A stretch of DNA of 64,000 nt from positions 1,922,001-1,986,000 of the forward strand of contig NZ_CP151273.1 in NCBI RefSeq assembly GCF_038237375.1. The letters are read 5' to 3'. Source of the stretch: Alcaligenes sp. SDU_A2 (GTDB lineage Bacteria; Pseudomonadota; Gammaproteobacteria; Burkholderiales; Burkholderiaceae_B). The notes beneath the pieces are model-generated. The model was not told the DNA's origin. It ran no database searches and saw only the letters and a list, made by a program, of their open reading frames with translations. The translations under genes were made by a program, and so were the position numbers. Shown here piece after piece: positions 55,327 through 64,000 of this stretch (position 1 is the stretch's first letter; every line of letters begins with the position of its first letter).

Positions 55327-57249
55327 CTAAGGAAGTGAGGGTTTCAGGTGCTGGGCCAGAAACTGCTCCATCTGTTCGTAGAACTCGAATTTGTTTTCGT
55401 CGTTCAGAAAACCGTGGCCTTCGTTGTCCTTGACCATGTATTGGACTTGAACACCGCGCTCTTGAAGGGCCTGCACCATTTGGTCGCTTTCGGCTTTGTT
55501 GACGCGTGGGTCGTGCGCGCCTTGGGCAATAAACAGCGGAGTGACGATCTTGTCGGCATGCAGGGCAGGGGAGTTAGCCTCCAGTCTGGCCTTGTCCTTG
55601 ACCGGATCGCCCACCATGGCATGCATCTTGAGCAAGAACGGTTTCCAATAAGGAGGAATGGTGTTCATGAAGGTCAGCAAATTGGATACGCCCACATAAT
55701 CCACCGCAGCGGCATACAGTTGCGGGGTCTTGACGATACCGGCCAGCGTCGCATAGCCACCATAGCTGGCACCATAAATGGCGACACGTTTGGGGTCGGC
55801 TATTTTTTGGTCGATCAGCCAATGCACGCCGTCGGTAATATCGTCTTGCATGGCCAGGCCCCATTGACCGAAACCGGCTTCCCAGAAGTGTCTGCCGTAG
55901 CCGGTGGAGCTGCGGAAATTGATTTGCAGCACGGCATAGCCGCGGTTGGCCAGAAACTGCACTTCAGGATTGAAGCCCCAGTAATCGCGTGCCCAGGGTC
56001 CGCCATGCGGGTTGATTACCACAGGCAAGTTCTGGGCCGGACGGCCCTGTGGCAAGGTCAGGTAACCGTGTATGGTCAGTCCGTCGCGGGCCTTGAACTG
56101 AATGGGCTGCATGGGGGCCATATCGCTTTCGGGCAGGGCGGTATTGATATCGGCCAGCTTGTGCAAGGTGTTGCTGTCGGCATCGTACAGATAGCGTGAC
56201 CCGGATGTGCGATCGTTATAGCTGGCGACGATGAACTTTTTTTCGTCGCGGGTGATGTCCTGCCAGGTGACTTCGTAGCCAGGCAGTTGGCGCGCAATGG
56301 CCTCGTGGATCTTGGCGCTGACCGGGTCGAAGAAATGATGGCCGGGCTTGTCGGTGTGGAAATCGGCTGATGTCAGCACTTTACGCAGGCGGGAGAAGCC
56401 GGCCCCCATCAAATCGTGCTCGGGTAATTCGTAGATGCGTTCTTCCAGGTCGGGGGTGTCGGGGTCGATCAGCACCAGCGCCTGGGTGTCGCGACCGCGA
56501 TTGCTCAGGGCGTAGAAACGGCGATTGTCCGCATGAAAGAACAGTGGCGAGACTTCGGTGCGGAAATCGGTCCGGATCAGGCTGCGGAAAGGCTCGTCCG
56601 CGCTGGCGCGGTAGCGCAGCTCGGTATCCACGCCTACCGATGCCGTGGCCAGACGCACCTGGCCCTGGTGGTCGGTACTCCAGCCCAGCACATCGCCGGG
56701 GTTTTGCGCCGCCAAGGCGCTGTGGCCCGTATGGACATTGACCTTATAGATATCGAAAACTTCGGGGTTGCGGCCATTGTGCGCGATCAGCACGTGGTCC
56801 GGATCATCGGGCAGATCGTCCTGCACATCGGCCCGCACACCGGCCAGCGGCGTCAGGTCGGTGGCTTTGCCGGTGCTGACGTTGACGGCGATCACGTGGT
56901 AGTTTTCGTCGCCGTTCACGTCTTTGGCGTACAGAACCGTATCGTCGCCTTTCCAGAAGTACTGGGCGATATCGCGCTGGCTTTCCGATGTAATCCGGCG
57001 CGGTTCGCCGACCGGTTCGCTGCCCTTGAGCGCTTGGACAAAAATATTCTGGCGTGCCGGCTGGCCATCGATCTGTGCCGGCTCCATGAAACCGATCAGA
57101 CGGCCATGATCCGACAGGCGAAAACCGCTACGCTTGGGATTCTGGAAAAAATCCCGGATGTCATAGTGACGCGGCACGGCTTCAGTGGCAGCGGCGGTAT
57201 CGGGCACGATGGCCTGCGCGCTCATCGAGAACAGTAAGGACAAAAGCAT
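55327..57249 (-). CDS. S9-family (prolyl-oligopeptidase-like) serine peptidase
   Basis: This roughly 640-residue protein has an N-terminal beta-propeller and a C-terminal alpha/beta-hydrolase domain. The catalytic triad is visible as Ser in YGASYGGYATLAG, Asp in HDPRVNKAES and His in NEGHGF. The dipeptidyl/acyl-aminoacyl peptidase-like region INPHGGPWARDYWGFNPEVQFLANRGYAVLQINFRSSTGYG precedes the Ser. A short hydrophobic start ending in MSAQA suggests export, but the signal lacks clear N-terminal charge. The ATG at 57249 is favoured over a TTG 6 nt upstream. Probable role: cleaving peptides in the cell envelope. Confidence 0.88.
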   Translation of the reverse strand: MLLSLLFSMSAQAIVPDTAAATEAVPRHYDIRDFFQNPKRSGFRLSDHGRLIGFMEPAQIDGQPARQNIFVQALKGSEPVGEPRRITSESQRDIAQYFWKGDDTVLYAKDVNGDENYHVIAVNVSTGKATDLTPLAGVRADVQDDLPDDPDHVLIAHNGRNPEVFDIYKVNVHTGHSALAAQNPGDVLGWSTDHQGQVRLATASVGVDTELRYRASADEPFRSLIRTDFRTEVSPLFFHADNRRFYALSNRGRDTQALVLIDPDTPDLEERIYELPEHDLMGAGFSRLRKVLTSADFHTDKPGHHFFDPVSAKIHEAIARQLPGYEVTWQDITRDEKKFIVASYNDRTSGSRYLYDADSNTLHKLADINTALPESDMAPMQPIQFKARDGLTIHGYLTLPQGRPAQNLPVVINPHGGPWARDYWGFNPEVQFLANRGYAVLQINFRSSTGYGRHFWEAGFGQWGLAMQDDITDGVHWLIDQKIADPKRVAIYGASYGGYATLAGIVKTPQLYAAAVDYVGVSNLLTFMNTIPPYWKPFLLKMHAMVGDPVKDKARLEANSPALHADKIVTPLFIAQGAHDPRVNKAESDQMVQALQERGVQVQYMVKDNEGHGFLNDENKFEFYEQMEQFLAQHLKPSLP

Positions 57250-57416
57250 GGACAAATACCCTTTTGAAAGCAGGTGGTTCTGGGCAAGACGACGGACAAG
57301 GCCCGCTCAATCACATTACTATATCGGATGACGATACGGCCCACGCAAAATACGTGAGCGCACATTGTGCCATTGAGCCAGCAGCATGCGCCGGCTCTGC
57401 CCGACCAAGGATGTTC

Positions 57417-58388
57417 ATGATCACACCGACTCGCCTTGTTTTTCTTGACCGCGACACGCTGGCGGACAGCGTCGCGCTCAAGCCCTTGCCTTTTGCGCAT
57501 CAGCTACAGGTGTACGACCGCACCCGACCGGAACAAGTCAGCGAACGCATCGCCGCGGCAGACATTGTGATCAGCAACAAGGTGGCGCTGCGGCGCGAAC
57601 ACCTGCAACAGGCTCCGAATCTGAAGTTGATCGCGCTGGCAGCCACCGGCAGCGACAATGTCGATCTGACGGCGGCACGCGAATATGGCGTGACGGTCAG
57701 CAATATTCGGAATTACGCGATCAATAGCGTGCCCGAGCATGTATTTGCCCTGATCTTCGCGCTGCGCCGCAATATCACGGCGTATCGGCAGTCCGTCCAG
57801 CAAGGGCGCTGGCAACAGGCCGATCAGTTTTGCTATTTTGACTATCCCATCCGCGATCTGGCCGGCTCTACCTTGGGCTTGATCGGTTCCGGGTCGCTGG
57901 GTCAGGCCGTGGCCCGCCTGGGCAGGGCGCTGGGCATGAAGGTGATCTTTGCCCAGCGGCGCGGCCAGAGCGGCACAAACGATGACCCGGATCGCCTGCC
58001 GTTCGAGCAGGTGCTGGAACAGGCCGATGTGCTGTCCTTGCATTGCCCCTTGACCCCGGACACGCAGAATCTGCTGGGCCTGGAACAATTTCAGCGCATG
58101 GCGGCGCGCCGTCCCTTGCTGATCAATACCGCCCGTGGCGGCCTGATCGACAATCAGGCCTTGGAACAGGCTCTGCGCAAGGGCTGGCTGGGTGGAGCGG
58201 GTATTGATGTCTGCACCCCTGAACCTCCCCCGGCCGATCACATTCTGATGCGCCTGCTGGACTTGCCCAACTACATTCTGACCCCGCACATTGCCTGGGC
58301 CAGCGAACAGGCCATGCAGACCTTGGCCGATCAGTTGATCGACAATATCGTCGCCTTTCAAGGCGGTTCTCCGCGTAACGTGCTGTAA
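57417..58388 (+). CDS. D-2-hydroxyacid dehydrogenase (hydroxypyruvate reductase-like)
   Basis: This 323-residue NAD(P)-dependent enzyme shows the Rossmann motif LGLIGSGSLGQAVARLGRALGM and the catalytic Arg (NTARGG), Glu (CTPEPP) and His (LTPHIAWAS). It should interconvert a 2-keto acid and its D-hydroxy acid, with glycerate/hydroxypyruvate the family's common substrate. The second of two close ATGs (57417) has the better distance to AAGG. It is followed at 3 nt by an SDR and then by epd, an arrangement that hints at a shared sugar-acid or vitamin B6-related route. It lacks the extra C-terminal domain of PdxB. Confidence 0.87.
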   Translation: MITPTRLVFLDRDTLADSVALKPLPFAHQLQVYDRTRPEQVSERIAAADIVISNKVALRREHLQQAPNLKLIALAATGSDNVDLTAAREYGVTVSNIRNYAINSVPEHVFALIFALRRNITAYRQSVQQGRWQQADQFCYFDYPIRDLAGSTLGLIGSGSLGQAVARLGRALGMKVIFAQRRGQSGTNDDPDRLPFEQVLEQADVLSLHCPLTPDTQNLLGLEQFQRMAARRPLLINTARGGLIDNQALEQALRKGWLGGAGIDVCTPEPPPADHILMRLLDLPNYILTPHIAWASEQAMQTLADQLIDNIVAFQGGSPRNVL

Positions 58389-58391
58389 ACC

Positions 58392-59180
58392 ATGTCGTCT
58401 TTAGCTACGTATCAAGCCGACTTCTCCCTGGCGGGGCGCTGCGCCCTGATCACCGGCTCCTCCGCCGGTCTGGGGCTGGAAATCGCCCGCGCCTATGCGG
58501 CCCACGGTGCCCGCATCATTCTGAATGGCCGCGATGCGCAAAAACTTCAGCTTCTGGCCGAATCCTTGCGCTCCCAGGGCGCGCAGGTCGATCTATGGCC
58601 GCAGGATCTGGGCGATCTGCCCGCTTTGGATGCGTCTTATGACGCGCTGTGCAAGCGGGTGGGCACGCCTGATATTTTGGTCAACAACGTAGGCATACGC
58701 TTGCGCAGCCGACTGCAGGATGCGGCGTGGGACCAGATTGAACAGTTGTTGCACGTGGATTTGCTGGCTACGCTTAAACTGTCCAAGTTAGCTGCCCAGG
58801 CCATGCTGGCCGCGCAGACCCAAGCCGGGCGCATCATTACCCTGACTTCTATCGCCGGCCCGCTGGCCCGGCCGGGCGATGCGATTTATCCGGTCGCCAA
58901 GCAGGGGCTCTCCGGCCTGGTGCGTTCGTTGGCCGTGGAGTTTGGCGGACAAGGCATTACCAGCAATGGCATTGCCCCTGGAACCTTCGCCACCGAAAGC
59001 AACGCCGCGCTGGCTCAAGACCCGGTAAAAGGCCCTTTGGTGGTGGGCCGCAATCCGCTGGCCCGTTGGGCGCGTCCGGACGAAATCCGGGCCGCCGCGG
59101 TTTTTCTGGCCTCGCCGGCCGCCTCCTACGTCAATGGCCACATCGTGGTCGTGGACGGTGGTTTCTCTATTACTTTCTGA
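58392..59180 (+). CDS. SDR family oxidoreductase (gluconate 5-dehydrogenase-like)
   Basis: This 262-residue classical SDR has TGSSAGLGLEIARAYAAHGARIILNGRD (residues about 21-48), NNVG instead of NNAG, TSIAGPLARPGDAIYPVAKQGLSGLVRSLAVEFG with the YxxxK pair, and a C-terminal NGHIVVVDGGFS. The NGRD after the second strand suggests NADP use. It resembles gluconate 5-dehydrogenase/2-deoxygluconate dehydrogenase but could act on other polyols. It is tightly coupled to the upstream dehydrogenase and overlaps epd by TGATG. Confidence 0.85.
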   Translation: MSSLATYQADFSLAGRCALITGSSAGLGLEIARAYAAHGARIILNGRDAQKLQLLAESLRSQGAQVDLWPQDLGDLPALDASYDALCKRVGTPDILVNNVGIRLRSRLQDAAWDQIEQLLHVDLLATLKLSKLAAQAMLAAQTQAGRIITLTSIAGPLARPGDAIYPVAKQGLSGLVRSLAVEFGGQGITSNGIAPGTFATESNAALAQDPVKGPLVVGRNPLARWARPDEIRAAAVFLASPAASYVNGHIVVVDGGFSITF

Positions 59181-60235
59181 TGCCCGCCTGCATGTCTTTG
59201 TCCCGTCCCATCCGTATCGCCATCAATGGTTATGGTCGCATTGGCCGCTGCGTGCTGCGCGCCATCCACGAATCGCCGCGCCGCGCGGATTTCGAGCTTG
59301 TCGCCATCAACGAGCCGGCCGATATCGCGGCAATGGCCTATCTGACCCGGTTCGATTCCACCCATGGCGTCTTTCCGGGCACGGTCGAACATGACGCGGA
59401 GCACCTGATCGTGGCCGGCAGACCTATTCGTGTCTTGCACCAGACCCGGCCTGATGCCGTGGACTGGGCGGGGCTCAAGCTGGATATGTTGATCGAATGC
59501 AGTGGGGCCTACGGCGACCGGGCGCAGTTGCAGACTTTTCTGGACGCAGGCTGCCCGCGTGTGCTGGTATCCAATCCGGCCCACAGTGCTCACGATGTGG
59601 ACTTTACCGCCGTGCTGGGCATTAATGACGATCAATTGCTGGGGTCGGAGCGCATCATCTCGAACGCGTCCTGCACGACCAACGCCATTATTCCGGTCCT
59701 GGCCCAACTGGACGAGGTCTTTGGCATACGGCACGCCTTTTTAAGTACCTTGCATTCGGTCATGAATGACCAGCCCATGATCGATGGCTACCACAGCCAC
59801 GATCTGCGCCGTACCCGTTCGGCGCTGCAATCCATGATTCCCGTCTCCACCGGCCTGGCCCAGGGCGTGGAACGCCTGCTGCCGCAACTGGCAGGCAAGG
59901 TTCAGGCCAAATCCATACGCGTGCCCATCCTGAATGTGTCCGCGATTGATCTGATGGTCAATCTGCAGCGCGACACCAGTCAGCAGGAAATCAACGATGT
60001 GTTCCGTCGCGCCGCGCAGCGCTGGCCCGGCATACTGGATTATTCCGAACAGCCGCACGCCTCGATAGACTTCAACCACAATCCGCATTCCGGGATTGTC
60101 GACGGCACCCAGACACGCACTAATGGCGATGGTCTGGTCAATATGCTGGTGTGGTTCGACAATGAATGGGGATTTTCCAACCGACTTCTGGATATTGCCT
60201 GTGTGTGGGCCTCGCGCTTTGTGCGCGAGGCCTGA
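59180..60235 (+). CDS. epd: erythrose-4-phosphate dehydrogenase (GAPDH superfamily)
   Basis: This 351-residue enzyme oxidises erythrose 4-phosphate to 4-phosphoerythronate, the first step of DXP-dependent pyridoxal phosphate synthesis in E. coli. NAD motif INGYGRIGR, catalytic Cys in SNASCTTNAIIPV, and the Epd-typical HSVMNDQPMIDGYHSHDLRRTRSA, DFNHNPHSGIVDGTQTR and LVWFDNEWGFSNRLLD blocks follow E. coli Epd more closely than glycolytic GAPDH. It begins at ATG 59180 inside the SDR stop; a second ATG four codons later is possible. It is the third gene of a dehydrogenase cluster. Confidence 0.87.
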   Translation: MPACMSLSRPIRIAINGYGRIGRCVLRAIHESPRRADFELVAINEPADIAAMAYLTRFDSTHGVFPGTVEHDAEHLIVAGRPIRVLHQTRPDAVDWAGLKLDMLIECSGAYGDRAQLQTFLDAGCPRVLVSNPAHSAHDVDFTAVLGINDDQLLGSERIISNASCTTNAIIPVLAQLDEVFGIRHAFLSTLHSVMNDQPMIDGYHSHDLRRTRSALQSMIPVSTGLAQGVERLLPQLAGKVQAKSIRVPILNVSAIDLMVNLQRDTSQQEINDVFRRAAQRWPGILDYSEQPHASIDFNHNPHSGIVDGTQTRTNGDGLVNMLVWFDNEWGFSNRLLDIACVWASRFVREA

Positions 60236-60286
60236 ACCGCCCCTTGTTACCCTGGGGTGGTGTCGTTTACTTACAAGGAACACGTT

Positions 60287-61684
<1,398 letters not shown>

Positions 61685-61722
61685 TCGCCTGATCCTCAGG
61701 GCCGCAGACCAAGGAGGACGCC

Positions 61723-62172
61723 ATGGACTATCAATGGCTGGCCTATTTATCCTTCGCTCTGGCCCTGGCGGCTCTGTTGGCCGAAGTCAGCCTGGGCGGC
61801 ACCGGCGCGTTAAGCATTGTTGCCGCTTTGGCCGGGTTCAACGGTATTGCGCTGCTGTGGGTGGACAATACCGAATTGCTCACCTACAGCTCGACCGCTT
61901 TTATGGTTTTAGTGGCGGCCTTGTTGCTGTTGCTGGTGCTGACCGTGTGGCTGGCCTGGCGCTTGTTGCGACGCCGTTCTGTAACGGGCCGGGCGGCATT
62001 GCTGGGTTCCGTTGGCGAAGTTCTGGCCGTGGACCGGCTTGGGCAAGGATACGCCCTGATACAGGGCGAACGCTGGCATTTTGAAAGCAACGACGCGCTG
62101 CAACCGGGCCAGCGTGTGGAAGTCATTGCCGTGCAGGGTCTGACCCTTAAAGTCCAACGCCTGCGCCCCTGA
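61723..62172 (+). CDS. NfeD family membrane protein (short form)
   Basis: This 149-residue protein has three or four hydrophobic segments in the first 85 residues, then a soluble OB-fold domain (RAALLGSVGEVLAVDRLGQGYALIQGERWHFES...). It is the short NfeD type without the ClpP-like protease domain. Short NfeD proteins work with SPFH partners in membrane microdomains, and a slipin gene follows at 18 nt. AAGGAGG precedes the ATG. Confidence 0.9.
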   Translation: MDYQWLAYLSFALALAALLAEVSLGGTGALSIVAALAGFNGIALLWVDNTELLTYSSTAFMVLVAALLLLLVLTVWLAWRLLRRRSVTGRAALLGSVGEVLAVDRLGQGYALIQGERWHFESNDALQPGQRVEVIAVQGLTLKVQRLRP

Positions 62173-62190
62173 GCCTGCAAGGAGAACCGT

Positions 62191-63012
62191 ATGTTTTATT
62201 ACGATGCCAATCTGGGCTATATCCTGATCCTGTTCCTGGTCTTTGTGGTGCTGATCAAATCGGTGCGCGTGTTGCGCGAATACCAACGCGCCGTGGTATT
62301 TACGCTGGGCCGTTTTACGGCTGTGCGCGGCCCCGGCCTGATTTTGGTCATTCCTTTCCTGCAGCAGATCGTGCGGGTGGATTTGCGCGTGGTCACCATG
62401 GATGTGCCGGCGCAGGACGTGATCTCGCGCGATAACATTTCCGTGAAGGTCAATGCTGTGCTGTACTTTAAGGTGGTTGCGCCGGAAAAGGCGATTATTC
62501 AGGTTGAAAACTATCTGAACGCCACCAGCCAGTTGGCGCAGACTACCTTGCGTGCCGTGCTGGGCAAGCACGAACTGGACGATATGCTGTCCGAGCGGGA
62601 AAAGCTGAATCTGGACATACAGCGTATTCTGGACGAGCAGACCGACTCCTGGGGCATTAAAGTCACCAATGTCGAAATCAAGCATATCGATCTGAACGAC
62701 ACAATGGTACGCGCCATTGCCCGCCAGGCCGAGGCCGAACGCGAACGACGCGCCAAGGTCATCCATGCCGACGGCGAGCGGCAGGCGGCTGAAGCCTTGC
62801 GCGAGGCCGCGCATGTGTTGTCCACCCAGCCTAGCGCCATGCAATTGCGCTATCTGCAAACCCTGACGCAGATTGCAGGCGATAAAAGCAACACCATCGT
62901 CTTTCCGTTGCCGGTGGACTTGCTCAAAGGCTTGATGGGCATGCAAGAACCCAGTTCCCGGGCCGATGCACGCCATCCGCAAGACCTGGACCCTCCGATT
63001 AATCCTTCCTAG
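62191..63012 (+). CDS. slipin (SPFH/stomatin family) membrane scaffold
   Basis: This 273-residue protein has one N-terminal membrane segment ([15 protein letters not shown]), then a SPFH/Band-7 domain: [47 protein letters not shown], a coiled region [26 protein letters not shown], and a C-terminal [11 protein letters not shown] typical of slipins. It likely forms ring-like scaffolds with the NfeD partner and may assist FtsH-type membrane proteolysis. AAGGAG precedes the ATG. Confidence 0.93.
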   Translation: MFYYDANLGYILILFLVFVVLIKSVRVLREYQRAVVFTLGRFTAVRGPGLILVIPFLQQIVRVDLRVVTMDVPAQDVISRDNISVKVNAVLYFKVVAPEKAIIQVENYLNATSQLAQTTLRAVLGKHELDDMLSEREKLNLDIQRILDEQTDSWGIKVTNVEIKHIDLNDTMVRAIARQAEAERERRAKVIHADGERQAAEALREAAHVLSTQPSAMQLRYLQTLTQIAGDKSNTIVFPLPVDLLKGLMGMQEPSSRADARHPQDLDPPINPS

Positions 63013-63016
63013 TTTT

Positions 63017-64000
63017 ATGATTACAAGAAGAAATTTCAGTATTAAATGTGCGCTGACCGGTTTGCTGCTGGGCTTGTCTCAGCTGGTGCCGGTCAGTGCC
63101 CTGGCGCAAGCGGTGCCAGCCGTCGTCGGCCCCGCTGTATCGACCGAGGTGCTGGCTTCGGGCCTGGAACATCCTTGGTCCCTGGCCTTTTTGCCGCGCA
63201 ATGCGGGCATTCTGATTACCGAACGCCCGGGCCGTCTGCGCCTGTGGACCGCTGACAAAGGTTTGTCTGAACCGATTGCAGGCCTACCCAAGGTACACGC
63301 TGTAGGGCAGGGGGGCTTGTTGGATGTGCTGCTGGCCCCCGATTTTTTCCGCAGCCGGCGTATTTATTTGGCCTATGCGGAGCGGCGCGACAAGCAGGTG
63401 TCCGCAACGACGGTAGGCTATGGCGTGCTCTCGTCTGATCGGACGCGCATCGACGCTTTCCGGCCTATCTTTCGCCAGGAGCCGGCGTTGTCTACAGGCT
63501 TGCATTATGGCGCGCGCATGGCTTTTGACCCGGGCGGACGTGACCTGTACATCGCGCTAGGCGAAAATAATCAGCGTCTGGCGGCCCAGCAACTGGACCA
63601 TCTGCAAGGCAAAGTGGTGCGGCTGCGGCCCGACGGCTCGGTCCCCAGAGACAATCCTTTGCGCAGCAATCGTCAGGCCAGGGCCGAAATCTGGAGCTAT
63701 GGCCATCGTAATCCGCAAGGCATGGCCTGGAATCCCTGGACTCAAGAATTATGGGTGGCCGAACATGGCCCGCAGGGCGGGGACGAGCTCAACCGTATCC
63801 AGCGCGGTGCCAATTATGGCTGGCCTCTGGCCACACATGGCATCAATTACAATGGGCAGCCCATCCCAGAGGCGCAGGCCAGCGCAATGGCCGGCTTGAC
63901 CGAACCTTTTCATTACTGGCCCGTGTCCCCGGCCATCAGCGGACTGGCGTTCTACGACCATGATCAGGTGCCGGCCTGGCGACACAGTGTTTTTGTCGGC
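63017..64000 (+). CDS. PQQ-dependent aldose sugar dehydrogenase (YliI/Asd-like), 3' end outside the window
   Basis: 328 codons are present, and the frame is still open at the window end. The protein starts with a twin-arginine-like signal MITRRNFSIK and a hydrophobic core ending in ALAQA. The six-bladed propeller has GLEHPWSLAFLPRNAGILITERPGRL, GGLLDVLLAPDF, YIALGENNQ, and the calcium/PQQ block EIWSYGHRNPQGMAWNP followed by WVAEHGPQGGDELNRI. Such enzymes oxidise aldoses in the periplasm with PQQ. ATG 63017 lies 5 nt after the slipin stop, with weak ribosome binding. Cofactor identity is inferred from family. Confidence 0.88.
   Translation, partial: MITRRNFSIKCALTGLLLGLSQLVPVSALAQAVPAVVGPAVSTEVLASGLEHPWSLAFLPRNAGILITERPGRLRLWTADKGLSEPIAGLPKVHAVGQGGLLDVLLAPDFFRSRRIYLAYAERRDKQVSATTVGYGVLSSDRTRIDAFRPIFRQEPALSTGLHYGARMAFDPGGRDLYIALGENNQRLAAQQLDHLQGKVVRLRPDGSVPRDNPLRSNRQARAEIWSYGHRNPQGMAWNPWTQELWVAEHGPQGGDELNRIQRGANYGWPLATHGINYNGQPIPEAQASAMAGLTEPFHYWPVSPAISGLAFYDHDQVPAWRHSVFVG

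Noticed and set aside
61909-62982. 357-codon minus-strand frame opposite nfeD and slipin
   Set aside because: Shadow of two well-supported genes on the other strand.

Overview
The window reads as a chromosomal segment of a Burkholderiales bacterium. An Alcaligenaceae member close to Alcaligenes is the most likely source. This is an inference from moderately high GC, gene content (ttrBCA, fmdA/fmdB, afu/fbp iron uptake, a beta-type OxyR with recG, two LivK receptors) and protein character; no rRNA marker is present.

Layout. 1-3.2 kb: a TPP riboswitch leads a short-chain dehydrogenase (SDR) and an overlapping luciferase-like monooxygenase, then ydfG. 3.7-8.8 kb (minus): tetrathionate reductase ttrBCA behind an FNR-like site. 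8.9-13 kb (minus): a Tle3-type type VI lipase effector and its Tla3 partner, with a truncated second tla3 and no VgrG or immunity gene nearby, next to a very AT-rich stretch. 13.7-17.7 kb (minus): a catecholate-siderophore TonB receptor under a Fur box, then formamidase with its zinc-ribbon neighbour. 18.4-21.5 kb: a small heat-shock protein with a sigma-32-like promoter, then two frameshifted genes (FMN hydroxy-acid dehydrogenase and a Bug/TctC receptor). 21.8-32.1 kb: a DUF1176 protein, yicC, an SbcDC/YhaO-YhaN-like pair, rph, rdgB, hemW, glnA. 32.9-36.5 kb (minus): the fbpABC iron importer. 36.9-42 kb: fpr, ridA, recG, oxyR, and dps with a histone-like tail. 42-54.5 kb: livK, the ugpBAEC importer (minus, with a Pho box), proC, then livK-livH-livM-livG-livF. 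54.6-64 kb: a glutathione transferase, an S9 peptidase, a hydroxy-acid dehydrogenase-SDR-epd group, fumC, nfeD-slipin, and a PQQ-type sugar dehydrogenase cut by the window end.

The most unusual signal is a family of large structured intergenic repeats. Two copies (32147-32875 and 48811-49340) lie in opposite orientation about 16 kb apart. They share short terminal inverted repeats, and each abuts the T-tract of an intrinsic terminator (glnA, proC). The first carries, inside the loop of a 22-bp inverted repeat, a third and diverged copy of the core module. Across the three modules two hairpins keep perfect pairing while their bases change in a compensatory way, which argues that the fold itself is selected. 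I know of no named family that matches.

Functionally the window mixes housekeeping genes (nucleotide quality control, proline, glutamine, fumarate, recombination) with nutrient uptake under visible control sites (Fur, Pho, FNR, thiamine) and a few accessory or decaying loci. No tRNA, rRNA, CRISPR array, IS transposase or prophage gene was seen.
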